From Enoplolaimus lenunculus (lineage: Eukaryota; Nematoda; Enoplea; Enoplida; Thoracostomopsidae): 64,000 nt of DNA. Positions 21,409-32,109 of the stretch are shown here, piece by piece (within the stretch, counting starts at the first letter, position 1; every line of letters begins with the position of its first letter). The notes under the pieces were generated by a model. The model was not told where the DNA came from, ran no database searches, and saw only the letters and a list, made by a program, of their open reading frames with translations. Both the position numbers and the translations under genes were made by a program. The stretch spans positions 1 to 64,000 of the forward strand of contig JASANG010002193.1 in assembly GCA_030248215.1 (NCBI GenBank), read 5' to 3'.

Positions 21409-21756
21409 GTGTCTAAAATTTATTATGAAAAGGATTGTGTAATGGCTTATAATCATAACAGTTTACATGCACATATCTTTATGCCGGTGTTTAAAGTAAA
21501 TCACTCATTTCGACGCGTCCAGTACATGGAGCTGACAGAATTATTCCGTAAACGTCCGTTTCCGGCCTATGTCTGCTGCGTTTATTCGATTAAAATTACG
21601 AACGAATTTAAAGCGCACGATAAGTCGGGGCGAAAATTTTCAAAATCTGGATCTTCGTGCTTCAATTGTATGTTAAACCTGCCATTTCCTGTGAAAGGTA
21701 ATTTCCGTAAGTGCCGCGCCCCAAATTGCTTATTACAGAACCGAAAGCTCTGCTAG
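21409..21756 (+). CDS. Open frame inside the 3.18-kb transposon, unknown
   Basis: 115 codons with Cys-rich parts (SSCFNCML, KCRAPNCLLQN). It could be an exon of the transposon's own gene. No family recognised. The opposite strand also has a short open stretch behind an acceptor (near 21697), so the coding strand is uncertain. Confidence 0.25.
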   Translation: MSKIYYEKDCVMAYNHNSLHAHIFMPVFKVNHSFRRVQYMELTELFRKRPFPAYVCCVYSIKITNEFKAHDKSGRKFSKSGSSCFNCMLNLPFPVKGNFRKCRAPNCLLQNRKLC

Positions 21757-22261
21757 TAAATTGGAATTTTAGGAACTTAAAGAAAATTCAGTTACCTTCA
21801 AACCATAAATCTATAGGCGGTACGTTTTATAAAGGTGTAACTATTTGAGTGAATGATTCATTTCTCCTTAAGCATATTTTTATCTTGAATATGTATTTCA
21901 CTAAAAGATTACAACACAATGATACCTATACATTTATTCTGTATATGTTTTAACGTTATTATACAATATTACATAGCTAGTTGCGCGGCTGTTTACACAT
22001 GCTGTAAAATTTAATGTACATACATTTAACTACTTTTGTGTTGGTGTCGTGAAACTTAGATCATGATTGTAAGCAGGTTCAAATAGTAGTTTTAACCGAA
22101 CTGGACCTAGTGTCGGTCCGTTTAAAATGTGCTGTCATATTTGGCATCGAACCTCAGGTGGACTTATGCATAGGAAATATCACATTTAACTACTTTTGAG
22201 CACAAAAACAACCTCATAGACTTCAAGTCATAACTACTTTTGAGCACAAAAACATCAGCAT

Positions 22262-22335
22262 TCCCGGTATTTATATATCGGAAACGGAAACGAACACCGA
22301 TTTCTATCGGAAACGGATATCCGGTTACACCCTGA
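22262..22335 (+). repeat. MITE family D fragment
   Basis: GGAAACGGATATCCGGTTAC followed by ACCCTG, the right end of family D. It lies inside the 3.18-kb transposon. Confidence 0.55.
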
Positions 22336-22372
22336 TACTTTTCGCAAAAGTGAAGTACTGGTGTTTTTTCAG

Positions 22373-22501
22373 AAGAGAAATCTCTAACCGCTTTGGTTGC
22401 TTTACCACTTATATTACCTGGACGTGGATCTTTTAAAGCCAAGGATTTTCTGTTACAACAGCTTGTTGTTAAATTCAAGGTAAATATTAGCACTAATTTG
22501 A
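22373..22501 (+). CDS. Exon of uncharacterised family carried by the transposon
   Basis: Entered after the strong acceptor GGTGTTTTTTCAG. Open reading EKSLTALVALPLILPGRG and FKAKDFLLQQLVVKF, then either the donor AAG|GTAAAT (22479) or TTGA|GTATGA (22501). The second gives phase 1, which matches the next exon. From memory, proteins of an uncharacterised family found in many animal genomes have an ALxALPxLxP segment followed, some 60-100 residues on, by a segment like that of the next exon. That likeness is recalled, not computed. Confidence 0.45.
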
Positions 22502-22720
22502 GTATGATAATTCTCATGAATGGATGTCAAATTGACTGCTCTTAGTTAACACTTTCAGACAGTTTGGGTTAAAACATTAAAAATGGAGTGAATGAGTTCC
22601 GAGTTCAACCGCAATTTAAAAGTTCATTTTAGTAAGCTGCTTCACTTAAACGCTTATTCACGATAAATTACTACTGTATTAACATGCGGATACGTGTTTA
22701 GTTGATTTGGCTCGTAATAG

Positions 22721-22980
22721 TCATTCACATTAACGAAGATCGTGATGCTAGATATTACGTTGCAGTCGATGGCACATTGTTGGAATCGCATGGTTCTCTT
22801 CCAAGGGCGTTGTTTTTGCTTTATTGCTCATTTCACACGTTTTGGCTACAATTCCCGACGCCTTTGTTGTCGTTTTATCGATTCTTAGAACACGTCATAG
22901 AAGTTGATGCAAAGTTCGGAATCGGTATGACGCCTCCATTAAAGGATTTTATCGCTAGTGTTATGAATGCTAATCGTTGA
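22721..22980 (+). CDS. Last exon of uncharacterised family carried by the transposon
   Basis: The acceptor GCTCGTAATAG is followed by TC-ATT-CAC, entered in phase 1, then 85 codons to TGA. Key segment: RYYVAVDGTLLESHGSLPRA, then FLLYCSFHTFWLQFPTP and FYRFLEHVIEVD. This pattern (a short beta strand ending VVxD, an ES-P-kAld helix, then YP...F.xFiq) matches the C-terminal part of the same uncharacterised animal family. It lies on the strand opposite to the interrupted host gene. Function unknown. Confidence 0.45.
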
Positions 22981-24486
22981 AGAAATGAGAACAGTGACGG
23001 CATAACAGCTGGTTTAGATTCAGAAAATGACTGAGAATAACCATTTCAGTCTATATTTTACTGTACTTTAACGGCCATCCACGATATACTGCGCACTCAA
23101 ATGCCAAAAAATGTCCGACCATTTTGATACTTAGCTAATTTACGAACACACTCTAAAAATGATATCTAAAATTTTAGCTAGGTATAAAAATGACCTATAA
23201 AATAAAGAGAAATGGCAAAAATAGTGCGTAAAACATCACTTTTTTAAAATACGGTTAAAATATACGGTCAATGTTTAGAAACTGTAGGGTCTAAAAGTTT
23301 TCATAATTTTTCTAAATATTGTTGAAAAAATTGTAATTTTGGCCGGATATTGAAATTTTGACGGGAAATTCAAATATTGGTGGGGGCTAGCAGTTATAAT
23401 TTTAGCAGGAAAATCTGAATTTTGGCAAAAAAAACTCAAATTTTGGCAAGAGAAAAACACTCTGATGCATTTCTGTCTTTTTTGGCACATGCTCGCGACC
23501 CGTTGCCAAGGCGGTGAAGTGCAAAAAGCAACATAATTATATAGTACTATAGAAATAACTGAAATTTTATTGCTACTTTCCAATAAAAACATGAAAAACA
23601 TGGATATTTTTAGTGGCGTGCGCAGTATAAACTAGATGGTGCATTATATCGCTATCGTATCTCGGTGAAGATCTCTTTTATTAGTTTTATGTGCAATTAT
23701 TTGTGCCATTTAAGCGTGTTTGCACTGTCTCCGGATATTTAGTTTCGTTTGAGTAACATACCAAATTCGAGTGCACAAACATACATTTCTGATTAAAATG
23801 TCACATAGCCCGTTTTCTCGCAACATGATGTTTCGTTAAACCCGTTAGACCTTGTCACAATTTTAACTTTGGTAGCTCGAGTGCAAAATTTTAATCTTGA
23901 CCCTATTAAAATTGAATCCGGAGAAATATACTTTTCCGTCCGCTCGCCTAGATCTGAGCCTGGTTTCTATAACGTTAAGTCACTCATTTGCGCAAATAGG
24001 AAAATGTTATTGCAGTTAACTACATGAAAGTTACATCACTAATATGCATAGAATCGTCTAAGTTTTGCTTGAATTAGATATAAATATATGAAATCATTTG
24101 CGGGTAAACGTTAACGAGTAATTTTTGTTTGATTTACATTTATGCCTTTATTTTGTTTTTACTTTTCTTTTCTATAAGTAAACCAAACTACTGATGTATG
24201 TTATGAGTGGCAGATAGTAGTTATGCCGAAAACGGCTTATGACAAGAAACTTTTGTTTGGTCGTTTATGAAAATATGTATTAAAAATAATTGTGTAGTAT
24301 GTTACACAATAGTGTCTGTGTATAGGGTAACTTACTTGCTAAAAAATGTAGGAAGACATTTTCTGCAAAATTATACACAAAAATGTGTGAAATATTACAC
24401 ATTTCTGCAAGGTGCTAAACTAGAAACATATTGTGTGCTATAGCACACAGTTTGTGTATAATATAACACAATGTGTTATGTGTGTT

Positions 24487-24702
24487 GCCCCGTATGATGG
24501 ATTATAGTAGAAATCTTCGAAATGTTCTTTCGAAGAATATTTTCGATAGATTGGCGGCGTCCGAGAATAAGGCGTTCGGCTTAGCTCAAGTATGTATTTA
24601 CTTGATTGAATTTGGCTAAATTCGCCGTAGTGGCCGTAGAACGCCATAGCTGGTGTTGTAGTTGCTTCTGGTGATCCAGAATTTGTGCGAGCAGGCGATA
24701 TG
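24487..24702 (-). CDS. Large exon (first part) of unknown 877-residue protein gene
   Basis: The acceptor ATTCTTTTTAG is followed by C-ATA-TCG, entered in phase 2, matching the donor of the first exon (CAGAG|GTTAGT). About 72 residues: ISPARTNSGSPEATTTPAMA, then YILELSRTPYSRTPPIYRKY and EDFYYNPSYGA, at which point the 3.18-kb transposon begins. An alternative donor TCAA|GTAAAT at 24602 would shorten it, but the coding character continues past it. Confidence 0.65.
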
Positions 24703-24719
24703 CTAAAAAGAATTAGGAT

Positions 24720-24855
24720 TACAAAATTAATTATATGCAAAATACAAAATTATGCAAAATACAAAATTAATTTTGTGCAAAATACAAAACTAATTTTATG
24801 CAAAATACAAAAAATTAATTTTATGCAAAATACAAAATTACACGCAAAATTAATT
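24720..24855 (+). repeat. Short minisatellite in intron
   Basis: Four to five copies of a unit near 28 bp with the core ATGCAAAATACAAAATTAAT. Directly upstream (minus-strand sense) of the acceptor at 24703. Confidence 0.7.
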
Positions 24856-24890
24856 ATTTCAGCCAAGTTTTTCATCTATTCGAAGAACTG

Positions 24891-25142
24891 TACTGTAAAT
24901 GACAGTGAATCGATTTTAGCTCAGAATGACTTGAATCATTCAATCTGAGTTAGAACTTTCAGAACTCACAATTCTGAGTCAATAAAACTCGCTTTGACTT
25001 AATTATTCAACTCACCCGGAATCAACTGAGCACAGAGTGGGAATCAACACAACTCAGAGTGAGTTAACGTTTACTGTTATTAACTCAGAAATAACTAACC
25101 CTTTAGCTGAGTTGATTAATCAATTCATTTAAATTTGCAGTG
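24891..25142 (+). mobile_element. MITE family A, copy 1
   Basis: Family A: about 250 bp, ends close to CACTGTAAATTCC and its inverse, interior of GAGTT/AACTC words. Lies in the first intron of the minus-strand gene. Confidence 0.8.
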
Positions 25143-25381
25143 TGTGTAAAGTCGCCATTTGTTTTTATTTTTGGTACAAAAATCGGTGTCAGTTTGTGTT
25201 TTCGTTTCCGTTATAAAAAGTTAAAAAATTCTGCCATTGATATGCTCATAGTTGATTCTAAACCGCTCAAAAATAAATTCAGTTATTGTAGACAATGCCT
25301 ACAAACATTGATTCGTTAATGAAATAAACGTTTGGATAATTTATCAGCTCATTGAGTCAAAAAAACGTTTCTTACACTAAC

Positions 25382-25536
25382 CTCTGCCGGTTTGTTTGAA
25401 TATTTTCTGGTTCCGATTCGTCAGACAACGAATAATACAGAGATTCTTGGCTGGAAACCGGTGTTGTTAGATTGAGTTGACCAACGAGATCTCTTGGACT
25501 CAGCGATAAGCAGTCAACGAACGTAGGTTGAGCCAT
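25382..25536 (-). CDS. First exon of unknown 877-residue protein gene
   Basis: ATG at 25536, 51 codons plus two bases to the donor CAGAG|GTTAGT. Reads MAQPTFVDCLSLSPRDLVGQ and SSQESLYYSLSDESEPE: no signal peptide, Ser/acidic-rich, probably an intracellular N-terminus. Phase 2 agrees with the next exon at 24702. The start was chosen as the only Met of the open frame. The total inferred coding length with the transposon left out is 2,634 bp. Confidence 0.65.
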
Positions 25537-25773
25537 TTAATAGGTTCCATATATGGTTGGCTAATGATTTTATTTACCGATTTTCGAATATATTAATGGT
25601 TATGGCTAAAATTTAGCATTTCAGACACTTTAACGTTGCTTTCAAACGCGTGTTAGTTGTAGGCCACAAACAAGCGTGTCCTGTCACGGATGTTCACACT
25701 TTACCGTTATAATTTTAATATTTGTCAGCTCAATGCTCTTTAAAACTTTTAGTGCATCTCCATTTCAATTTTC

Positions 25774-25966
25774 GACCCATGTATACATCAGGAGCGGACC
25801 GTTCTTGCGTGGGACTACTATAAAGTATGCTTAAGGTTTAGACTATTTTTTGGCTTAGGCTTATAGGCTTTTATTTACAGGCTTATTCTTGCGTTTCGGC
25901 TTAGGCTTACGTTTCGGCTCAGGAATATGTTTATATTACTGTATGGATTTGATCTATACATTGGTC
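25774..25966 (-). mobile_element. MITE family C
   Basis: ACCCATGTATACATCAGGAG on the left, GGAATATGTTTATATTACTG towards the right, TTAGGC units between. Upstream of the start of the minus-strand gene. Confidence 0.75.
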
Positions 25967-26114
25967 AAATTTTCTGCGGACGTGCCCGTATACGCGGCAC
26001 TAATGCGATCAATTTTTTGCAGTCAGACGTTGCGGTCTGTATTTCTGCTTGAGTAGTGTCACTGCATACCAATTCTGAGCCGGGTAAAACTTGTAGCTAA
26101 TGCATCATCATAAC

Positions 26115-26300
26115 GGCCAATGTATAGAACAGGGCCGTATCAGTAGTATACGCATATTTCTAAGCCTAGGCCTAAGCCTAAACCAAAGCGTAAGAATGAG
26201 CTTATACCTAAGCGTAAGCCTAAGCCTAAGCGAAAATTTACTTTAAAGCTTAAGCTTACTCTATTGCAGTCCCTCAGACGAATGTTCCGCCACTGTCGCA
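26115..26300 (+). mobile_element. MITE family C
   Basis: GGCCAATGTATAGAACAGGG at the left; CCTAAGCCTAAGC units; the right end is decayed (TTCCGCCACTGTCGC). Confidence 0.75.
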
Positions 26301-26372
26301 TGAGTTCCGTCTAAACTACATGCGCGTTTTAATTTTTGCTATTAATTCATTTAAAAAAAATATCAAGTAGCC

Positions 26373-26580
26373 GGCCCGTATTAAGATCAGGAGGGAACGT
26401 TTTTCTATGTGACTGCAATAGAGTAAGCTTAAGCTTTACACTAATTGTTTTTGCTTGACATATTCTTAGGCTTAGGCTTAGGTTTAGGAATATGCTCATT
26501 CTTACACCAAGGTTTAGGCTTAGGCTTAGGCTTAAGAATATGGTTATAATACTGTTGTGCCGCTGTTCTTTACATTGGCC
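26373..26580 (-). mobile_element. MITE family C with perfect 8-bp target duplication
   Basis: Runs from GGCCCGTATTAAGATC to TTCTTTACATTGGCC and is flanked by AAGTAGCC on both sides (26365-26372 and 26581-26588). An 8-bp duplication is the rule for hAT elements, the main support for placing family C there. Confidence 0.9.
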
Positions 26581-26794
26581 AAGTAGCCAAAGAAATTGCT
26601 TAAATTATTAAGTAGCAACAAAAATTGTCTAATTTTTATGAAACAGTTTTTCAAAATTTCTTTAAAACCATGTAAAACCGGTTGCCTAGATACCATCGGC
26701 CACTACTGATCACAACAATAAAAAGTTAATATGAATGCAGTTCACAAAACAGCTTTTAACTTTTCAACAGGAGGAAGACCGAAGCATAAACGAC

Positions 26795-26940
26795 ACCGTA
26801 TACGCTGCCCCAAAGCCTAAGCCTAAGCGTAAGAATGAGTTTATTCCTAAGCCCAAGGTTAAGTCTAAGCCTAAGCCAAGCTAAAAAATTAGTCTAAAGC
26901 GTAATCTTACTCTATTCTAGGTCCCACAGCCGTTTTATCG
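26795..26940 (+). repeat. MITE family C, partial
   Basis: AAGCCTAAGCCTAAGCG and ATTAGTCTAAAGC with decayed left end. Confidence 0.65.
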
Positions 26941-26974
26941 TCAGTTTTAACGTGTTGTTTTACTTAACAACCGT

Positions 26975-27193
26975 GACCCATGTAAAGATCAGGGGCGGAA
27001 CGTTTTTCTGTGGAACTAGAATAGAGTAAGCGTAAGCTTAAGACGAATTGTTTTGATTCGCTTATGCTTAGGCTTAACCTTTAGGCTTAGGAATGAACTC
27101 ATTCTTTACGCTTAGGTTTACGCGTAGGCTTAAGCTTTTTAAGCTTAGGAATATGTTTATAATACTGTTCCGTCTCTGTTCTTTACATTGGCC
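26975..27193 (-). mobile_element. MITE family C
   Basis: Starts GACCCATGTAAAGATCAGGG, ends TTCTTTACATTGGCC; TTAGGC-type interior. Confidence 0.85.
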
Positions 27194-27880
27194 ACAATAA
27201 CGGCTTGGCAGTTCTATCGTATTAACACCTATATTTTAGTCTTGTCTACGGTGTCAGAATCGCTAGATAAAATAACTTGTATATGCCATTTTGTTGGGTT
27301 TGCGATTTAAAAATACGCCTTAACATAAATATTTAGAACCGATAGAACTTTTCAGTCAGAAACCCGTTGACTGGAGCGATGAAACCGACACCCGTTTAAA
27401 CCTGGCTGTCTTGACAGGGGTTCAAAGTAGCGTCTTTCAGTTGTTATCTTTTTCAAGTTCCACGCTGAGAGACGTTCTAAAGATGTATGGAATGTGGGAC
27501 ATTTTCAACCGTAAATCTTGCAAAAAACATACCAAACATATAACCAATCACGGGTGACGCAGTGATGAGAGTTCGTTGAAAAGCCAATCACAACTTTTTA
27601 TTCGTTAACAATTTTCGGGGGAGACGAGATGAGGGAGTTAGATAGCCAATCAAAACTCTTCGTTCAACAATAGCTAACAATAAGTCTATTTCAAGAGCAA
27701 ATATGGTTTTTTGGGGCCGCTGCCAACCAATAGTAATTACAAGGTACGCGACAATCATCATCCTTAGCCAAATAGGTGGTACATTAATTGGCTGTTGTTA
27801 ATTATAATGGTGTCGCCGCTGGAAGACCGGAAGACTTATGAAACTGAGAGTCTTAGGCATACGCTATATTATGTTTAAGC
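27194..27880. other. Intergenic stretch
   Basis: No gene seen. Four CCAAT words (near 27543, 27581, 27640 and 27726) lie within 200 bp. They might belong to a promoter, but no gene start follows nearby. Confidence 0.35.
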
Positions 27881-27883
27881 TTA

Positions 27884-28088
27884 CACTGTAAAAATGGTGA
27901 GACAAATTGACTTATTTTGAAATAGGCTCTACGGGACTACAAAAATTGAGTCAAATTCGACTCCGCCAGAGGCAAACGCACGACTAAGTGAGTCGAATTT
28001 GACTCTGGCGCAGTCGAATTTGACTCAGTTTTTGTAGACCCGCAGAGCCCATTTCAGGGAGGGTCAATTGGACACACCATTTTTTGTG
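27884..28088. mobile_element. MITE family B, copy 1
   Basis: CACTGTAAAAATGGTGAGAC at the left and an inverse end CACCATTTTTTGTG. Long inverted arms with GAGTCAAATTCGACTC-type palindromes. Confidence 0.85.
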
Positions 28089-28524
28089 AAATGTGTTTAG
28101 GCTTCGGTTTAGGCTTACGCTAAGTCGACAGTACGAATTGGCAAACAAGGGCGTTTATTTGGGAATGCTTGCTCATTATGAAATATTATCGAGCTTCCGT
28201 AGCAAAAAAACAGTCGTTCAGGTTTTTAAAATACAACAAATATACCATTTCATCGTTTGAAGTGTGCACATAAAAGCTGTTGCATGAATAATTTTCTACA
28301 TACTTAAGCTGAAATTTCTATTTTTATGATATTCGGTTTGTTGAATCAACAACAATTTATGCAATCTGTTCAAATATTTAGTTTTTCAAAAAAAATTAAA
28401 GATACAATACGCATACCAACCAGAAATCTGGCAAAAATACGCCACGGAACCAATCGCGGCTGGTTCATATTTTCAAATTCGTTTTGTAAAACTGGTATAC
28501 ACAAATAGATAATGCGAAACAGTA

Positions 28525-28770
28525 CACTGTAAATTCCAATGAGCTGATTAATCAACTCACAGTGAGAGCATTAGTTCTTTCTGGTATAATTTCTGAGTTA
28601 ATAACAGTAAGATATCAACTCACTGTGAGCGGATTTAATTTCTTGGAAGTCCATTGATTAAGAGTTCAATCAATTCAGTTCAGAGTTCTGAACGACCTAA
28701 TTCAGCGCTCACACTTCCGAGTGGATTCTACTCATTCTGAGTTAAAATCAACTCAGTCGAATTTACTGTG
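28525..28770 (-). mobile_element. MITE family A, copy 2
   Basis: CACTGTAAATTCC to GAATTTACTGTG, flanked by TA on both sides. Confidence 0.85.
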
Positions 28771-29016
28771 TAGTGATGTTTAAAGCTGTTACAATAATGT
28801 TTGGCATAAAAATTAAAGCTTGCGACAAACTGACTATGTTTATTAGGTGATAGGTGGTCATTGTGACCAAAAAACCTATAACTGCATAATTCATGAGATT
28901 TTGAACAAAAATGGCCCAAAATTAGGAATAAAAATCTTCCTTACTACAGACAATTAGAGTGGCGCTATACCTGTCGCGTTGCCGTCCGTCCCTGCATACG
29001 GTATCGTACGTGAGTA

Positions 29017-29225
29017 CACTCCAAAAAATGTTGATCAAATTGACTCGCTCTGAAATAGGCTCTACGGGACTACACAAACTGAGTCAAATTCGACTCCGCC
29101 AGAGTCAAATTAGACCCACTGAATCGCACGTTTGACTCTGGTGGAGTCGAATTTGACTCAGTTTGTGTAGTCCCGTAGAGCCTATTTCGGACAGAGTCAA
29201 TTTGACTCACATTTTTTTGCAGTGT
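29017..29225. mobile_element. MITE family B, copy 2
   Basis: CACTCCAAAAAATGTTG to CACATTTTTTTGCAGTG. Arms fold back almost completely (ACGGGACTACACAAACTGAG on one arm). Confidence 0.85.
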
Positions 29226-29376
29226 GATTCACTTACGATACCGCACGGTGACGTACACTGATGGACGGCTCCGAACGTCGTCAAAAGTATAGCGCCACCC
29301 TGAGGCCAAAGTTCAACCAAAATCGATACAGTTGTTCAAAAACTACCTGAAAAAAGTTTTAAGTTAAACATTCAGC

Positions 29377-29579
29377 CACACCGTAAAAAATGGGGAGTCA
29401 AATTGACTCTCTCGGAAACAGGCTTTTCCTGACTACACAAACTGAGTCAAATTCGACTCCGCCAACGTCATCATTGAATCGAATTTGACTCTGGCGGAGT
29501 CAAATTTGACTCAGTTTGTGTAGTCAGGAAAAGCTTGTTTCCGAGAGAGTCAATTTGACTCCCCATTTTTTTACAGTGC
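29377..29579. mobile_element. MITE family B, copy 3
   Basis: Almost perfect fold-back: GGGGAGTCAAATTGACTCTC on the left arm is matched by its inverse on the right. The ends CACACCGTAAAAAATGG and CCATTTTTTTACAGTG support a young insertion. Confidence 0.9.
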
Positions 29580-29784
29580 ACTTGAAAATGCTTTATTTAA
29601 AACTTTCATGTTTACTGTGAATAATAATCGCTTGCAAACACATTGTGAGCTTCAGGATTTAATACTTCGAAACATTTTCAGTATGGAATCTGATTCGAAG
29701 ATGTATTTTTGCCTTGCCCTTAAACAGTTGCAAAATAGGACGCTTTTGCATAATGTAAAATGAATTTTTTTAAAAATGTAGGAT

Positions 29785-29870
29785 ATTCAACAGGGAGCGA
29801 CCGGATATCCGGCTCCGGCAGAAAATCGAAATCCAGCTCCGGCTACGGTATTTTACTTTGCAGGATATTT
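29785..29870. repeat. MITE family G fragment
   Basis: CAGGGAGCGACCGGATATCC followed by Gly/Ser-like CCGGCTCCGG words; shares its end with the element at 38425-38960. Confidence 0.45.
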
Positions 29871-30197
29871 TTTCAAAGATTTCGAAAAAAATTGAAACCA
29901 TCATTGGTATTTATGCCAACTGAAATGGAATTGATTGACTTATATAACATACCTATTACATATATTTTTCTATTACATATATTTTTCTACTACATGTGTT
30001 GCAAAATTTGTACATGTGTCCATGTACGTTCACAATTTTTATTATGTTACAACAACGCTGGAAAACCTGATAGATGACCAGTGATATTTTAAAGCCGCAA
30101 TAGCATTTATGCGGATTCCAATTACTAAACTTAATGTTAAACTTCAGCGTGAAGTCTAAAACTAGGCCCAAGCTTAAGCAAACGTAATAGCCCCAAT

Positions 30198-30613
30198 CCT
30201 GAGCATGGGTGGGCGGTCTCGGTTAAAAACTTGGACCCAAGACCGTGTCCTGAGTATCAGCGCCGGCCATGAAAAATCTTGGTCTCGGTTATTTTTTTTG
30301 TCCTCACAGAAAATAAACTAAAATTTTCGAAATAAATTATTTCTAAACTTTTTTCGTAGTTTTTTTACGTTTTCATAGTTTTTTGTGTTTTTTCAGAATA
30401 TCTGATTACATTAGTGCGTGACTGGGCAAATTCATACATTCACAGCGAAATTTTATTTATGTTTCAAACATCATTTACTTGAACAATACAAACATACATT
30501 TGTCGAATCCTTGTCTTCTACGGTCTCGGTTCCAAGATGCCGAGACTCAAGAAACCGACACCAAGACCTGCCAAATACCGAGACTTACAAACCGAGACTC
30601 CCATCCCTGATCC
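30198..30613. mobile_element. MITE family F
   Basis: Ends CCTGAGCATGGGTGGGCGG and, inverted, GGATCAGGGATGGGAGTC, both followed by TCTCGG. Repeated CCGAGAC words inside. No coding capacity. Confidence 0.6.
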
Positions 30614-30921
30614 TACGCCACTTCTGGTTGACATACCTAGCCAAAACTGGATACGATTAAAAGCAACATGGTCCAAACAAATATGTAACTGAACGCAACG
30701 CTACAAAATCATAGAATAGTTGTGAGAAAAGTAAACGTTTTGAGCTGGTCTTTAGTATAAAGCTTTAAGTTTAGGCCAAAAATGTAATTACTGCCTAAAA
30801 ATAGACTAAACTGCAATTTTTTTACCTGGGTGCATCCTAACCAGAGACCTTCGCCTAGTTTAACACCAGGGGAAGCGTGACGTGTTTGAGCCTCACTAAT
30901 TAAACCGTTTCCACTCTGAGA

Positions 30922-31112
30922 GACCAATGTTTACTTACAGGGCCGTACGGCAGACTAAGCATACGAATAAGCCTAAGCCCTAGCCTAATGGTTGAAAAAA
31001 GTATAAACCTTAGCCTAAAACATTAGGTTTAGCTAAATATATATTCTAAGATGAAATCCTCTCATTTAAAATCCCACCATGAAAGGGGACAGACCTAAAG
31101 ATAGCATGGGTC
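30922..31112 (+). mobile_element. MITE family C, decayed
   Basis: ACCAATGTTTACTTACAGGG at left, ATAGCATGGGTC at right, AAGCCTAAGCC units between. Confidence 0.6.
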
Positions 31113-31209
31113 AGAAGTCAAATACGCTGAAAAGGATTGTAAACTTTAAATCTTCGCATACGAATAGACTTTAGGATTATATTGACGCTTAGGTTTGAAT
31201 AACCAGATA

Positions 31210-31466
31210 CACTGTAAATTCCATTGAGTTGAATAATCAACTCACAGCTAGGGATTTAGTTATTTCTGAGTTAATAACAATAAGCAGTAAACTAACTCGG
31301 AGTTGAGTTGATTTTCAATCTCAGTCGATTTGATTCGGGGTAGAGTTGATCAGCTAACTCGGATTGAGTTACATAAATTCACAATTCTGAGTTCTGATAG
31401 TCCTTACTCGGACTGAGCAAATTCAAATCATTTTGAGTTAATATCAACTCACTGGAATTTACAATG
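31210..31466 (-). mobile_element. MITE family A, copy 3
   Basis: CACTGTAAATTCCATTGAG to GGAATTTACAATG. Confidence 0.85.
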
Positions 31467-31514
31467 CACCTTTTGAAACAAACACAAATCTTCTTGTATA
31501 TTGATCGGTATTGT

Positions 31515-31686
31515 GGCTCATGTAAAGATAAGAGACGAAACGTTTTTCTGTCAGATTGCAATTTGAGTAACCTTAAAGCTTTAGGCTAATTTTTTGCGTA
31601 GGCTTAGGCTTAAGTGTAAGCTCGTGCTTTACACTTAGGCTTAGGAATATGCTTATATTACTGTTATGGCCTGGTTCTATGCAATA
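31515..31686 (-). mobile_element. MITE family C
   Basis: GGCTCATGTAAAGATAAGAG to the decayed right end TGGCCTGGTTCTATGCAATA; TTAGGC units. Confidence 0.7.
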
Positions 31687-32109
31687 ACCGCGATATTGTG
31701 GAAAAATTATTGTTAAACTTTATAGTTGTGGTATGCTGAGATGATCAATACTAATTTGTGTGCGGAATGAACAATTCAGGAGCATCCTCAATGGTGACTT
31801 GATTTGTATTAAGCAGAAACATTTTATTTACGCAAAGACAATATAAATATACTACAATTTGGCTTTACTGGCAAAACATGATTTAAATTAAAAAAATTTC
31901 TTCTCGCGATATTAACCCATTGTAGACACAATCGTATTTTACCCTGTTCAAAGAATCAGCGGCCAACAGATATTTAAGATAAAAAACAAAACAAAAACCA
32001 ATTTTGTTCGTATAATAAATAAATATTTTTTCGCGCTCAAACCACGCGTGTTTCAAACAGGGCCAGAACAGCATTTGCCGGGTAAATTTCCCGCCATCCA
32101 TGCAGCTAG

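Larger units (their letters stand above)
21302..24484 (+). mobile_element. 3.18-kb DNA transposon inserted in a coding exon
   Basis: Inverted ends: CACACAAACCTGATTGTGT on the left and, read inward from the right, CACACATAACACATTGTG. Both are followed by subterminal words such as AAACATATTGTGT. It is flanked by TT at 21300-21301 and 24485-24486, a 2-bp duplication. Removing the element and one TT restores an uninterrupted minus-strand reading frame. It carries plus-strand coding segments at 22373-22501 and 22721-22980 and an open frame at 21409-21756. CACA-type ends with a 2-bp duplication are compatible with EnSpm/CACTA-like elements, but no transposase of that group was recognised. Confidence 0.7.

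Noticed and set aside
21460-21700. Minus-strand exon candidate behind an acceptor near 21697 (reads GRFNIQLKHEDPDFENF)
   Set aside because: It competes with an equally open plus-strand frame inside the transposon and no partner exon was found.
26115-27193. TTAGGC clusters as a true telomere or chromosome end
   Set aside because: The units are short, imperfect and enclosed in elements with terminal repeats and target duplications, scattered over the window in both orientations.
27540-27740. Four CCAAT words as a promoter
   Set aside because: No gene start follows on either strand within a sensible distance, and the words are common in AT-rich DNA.
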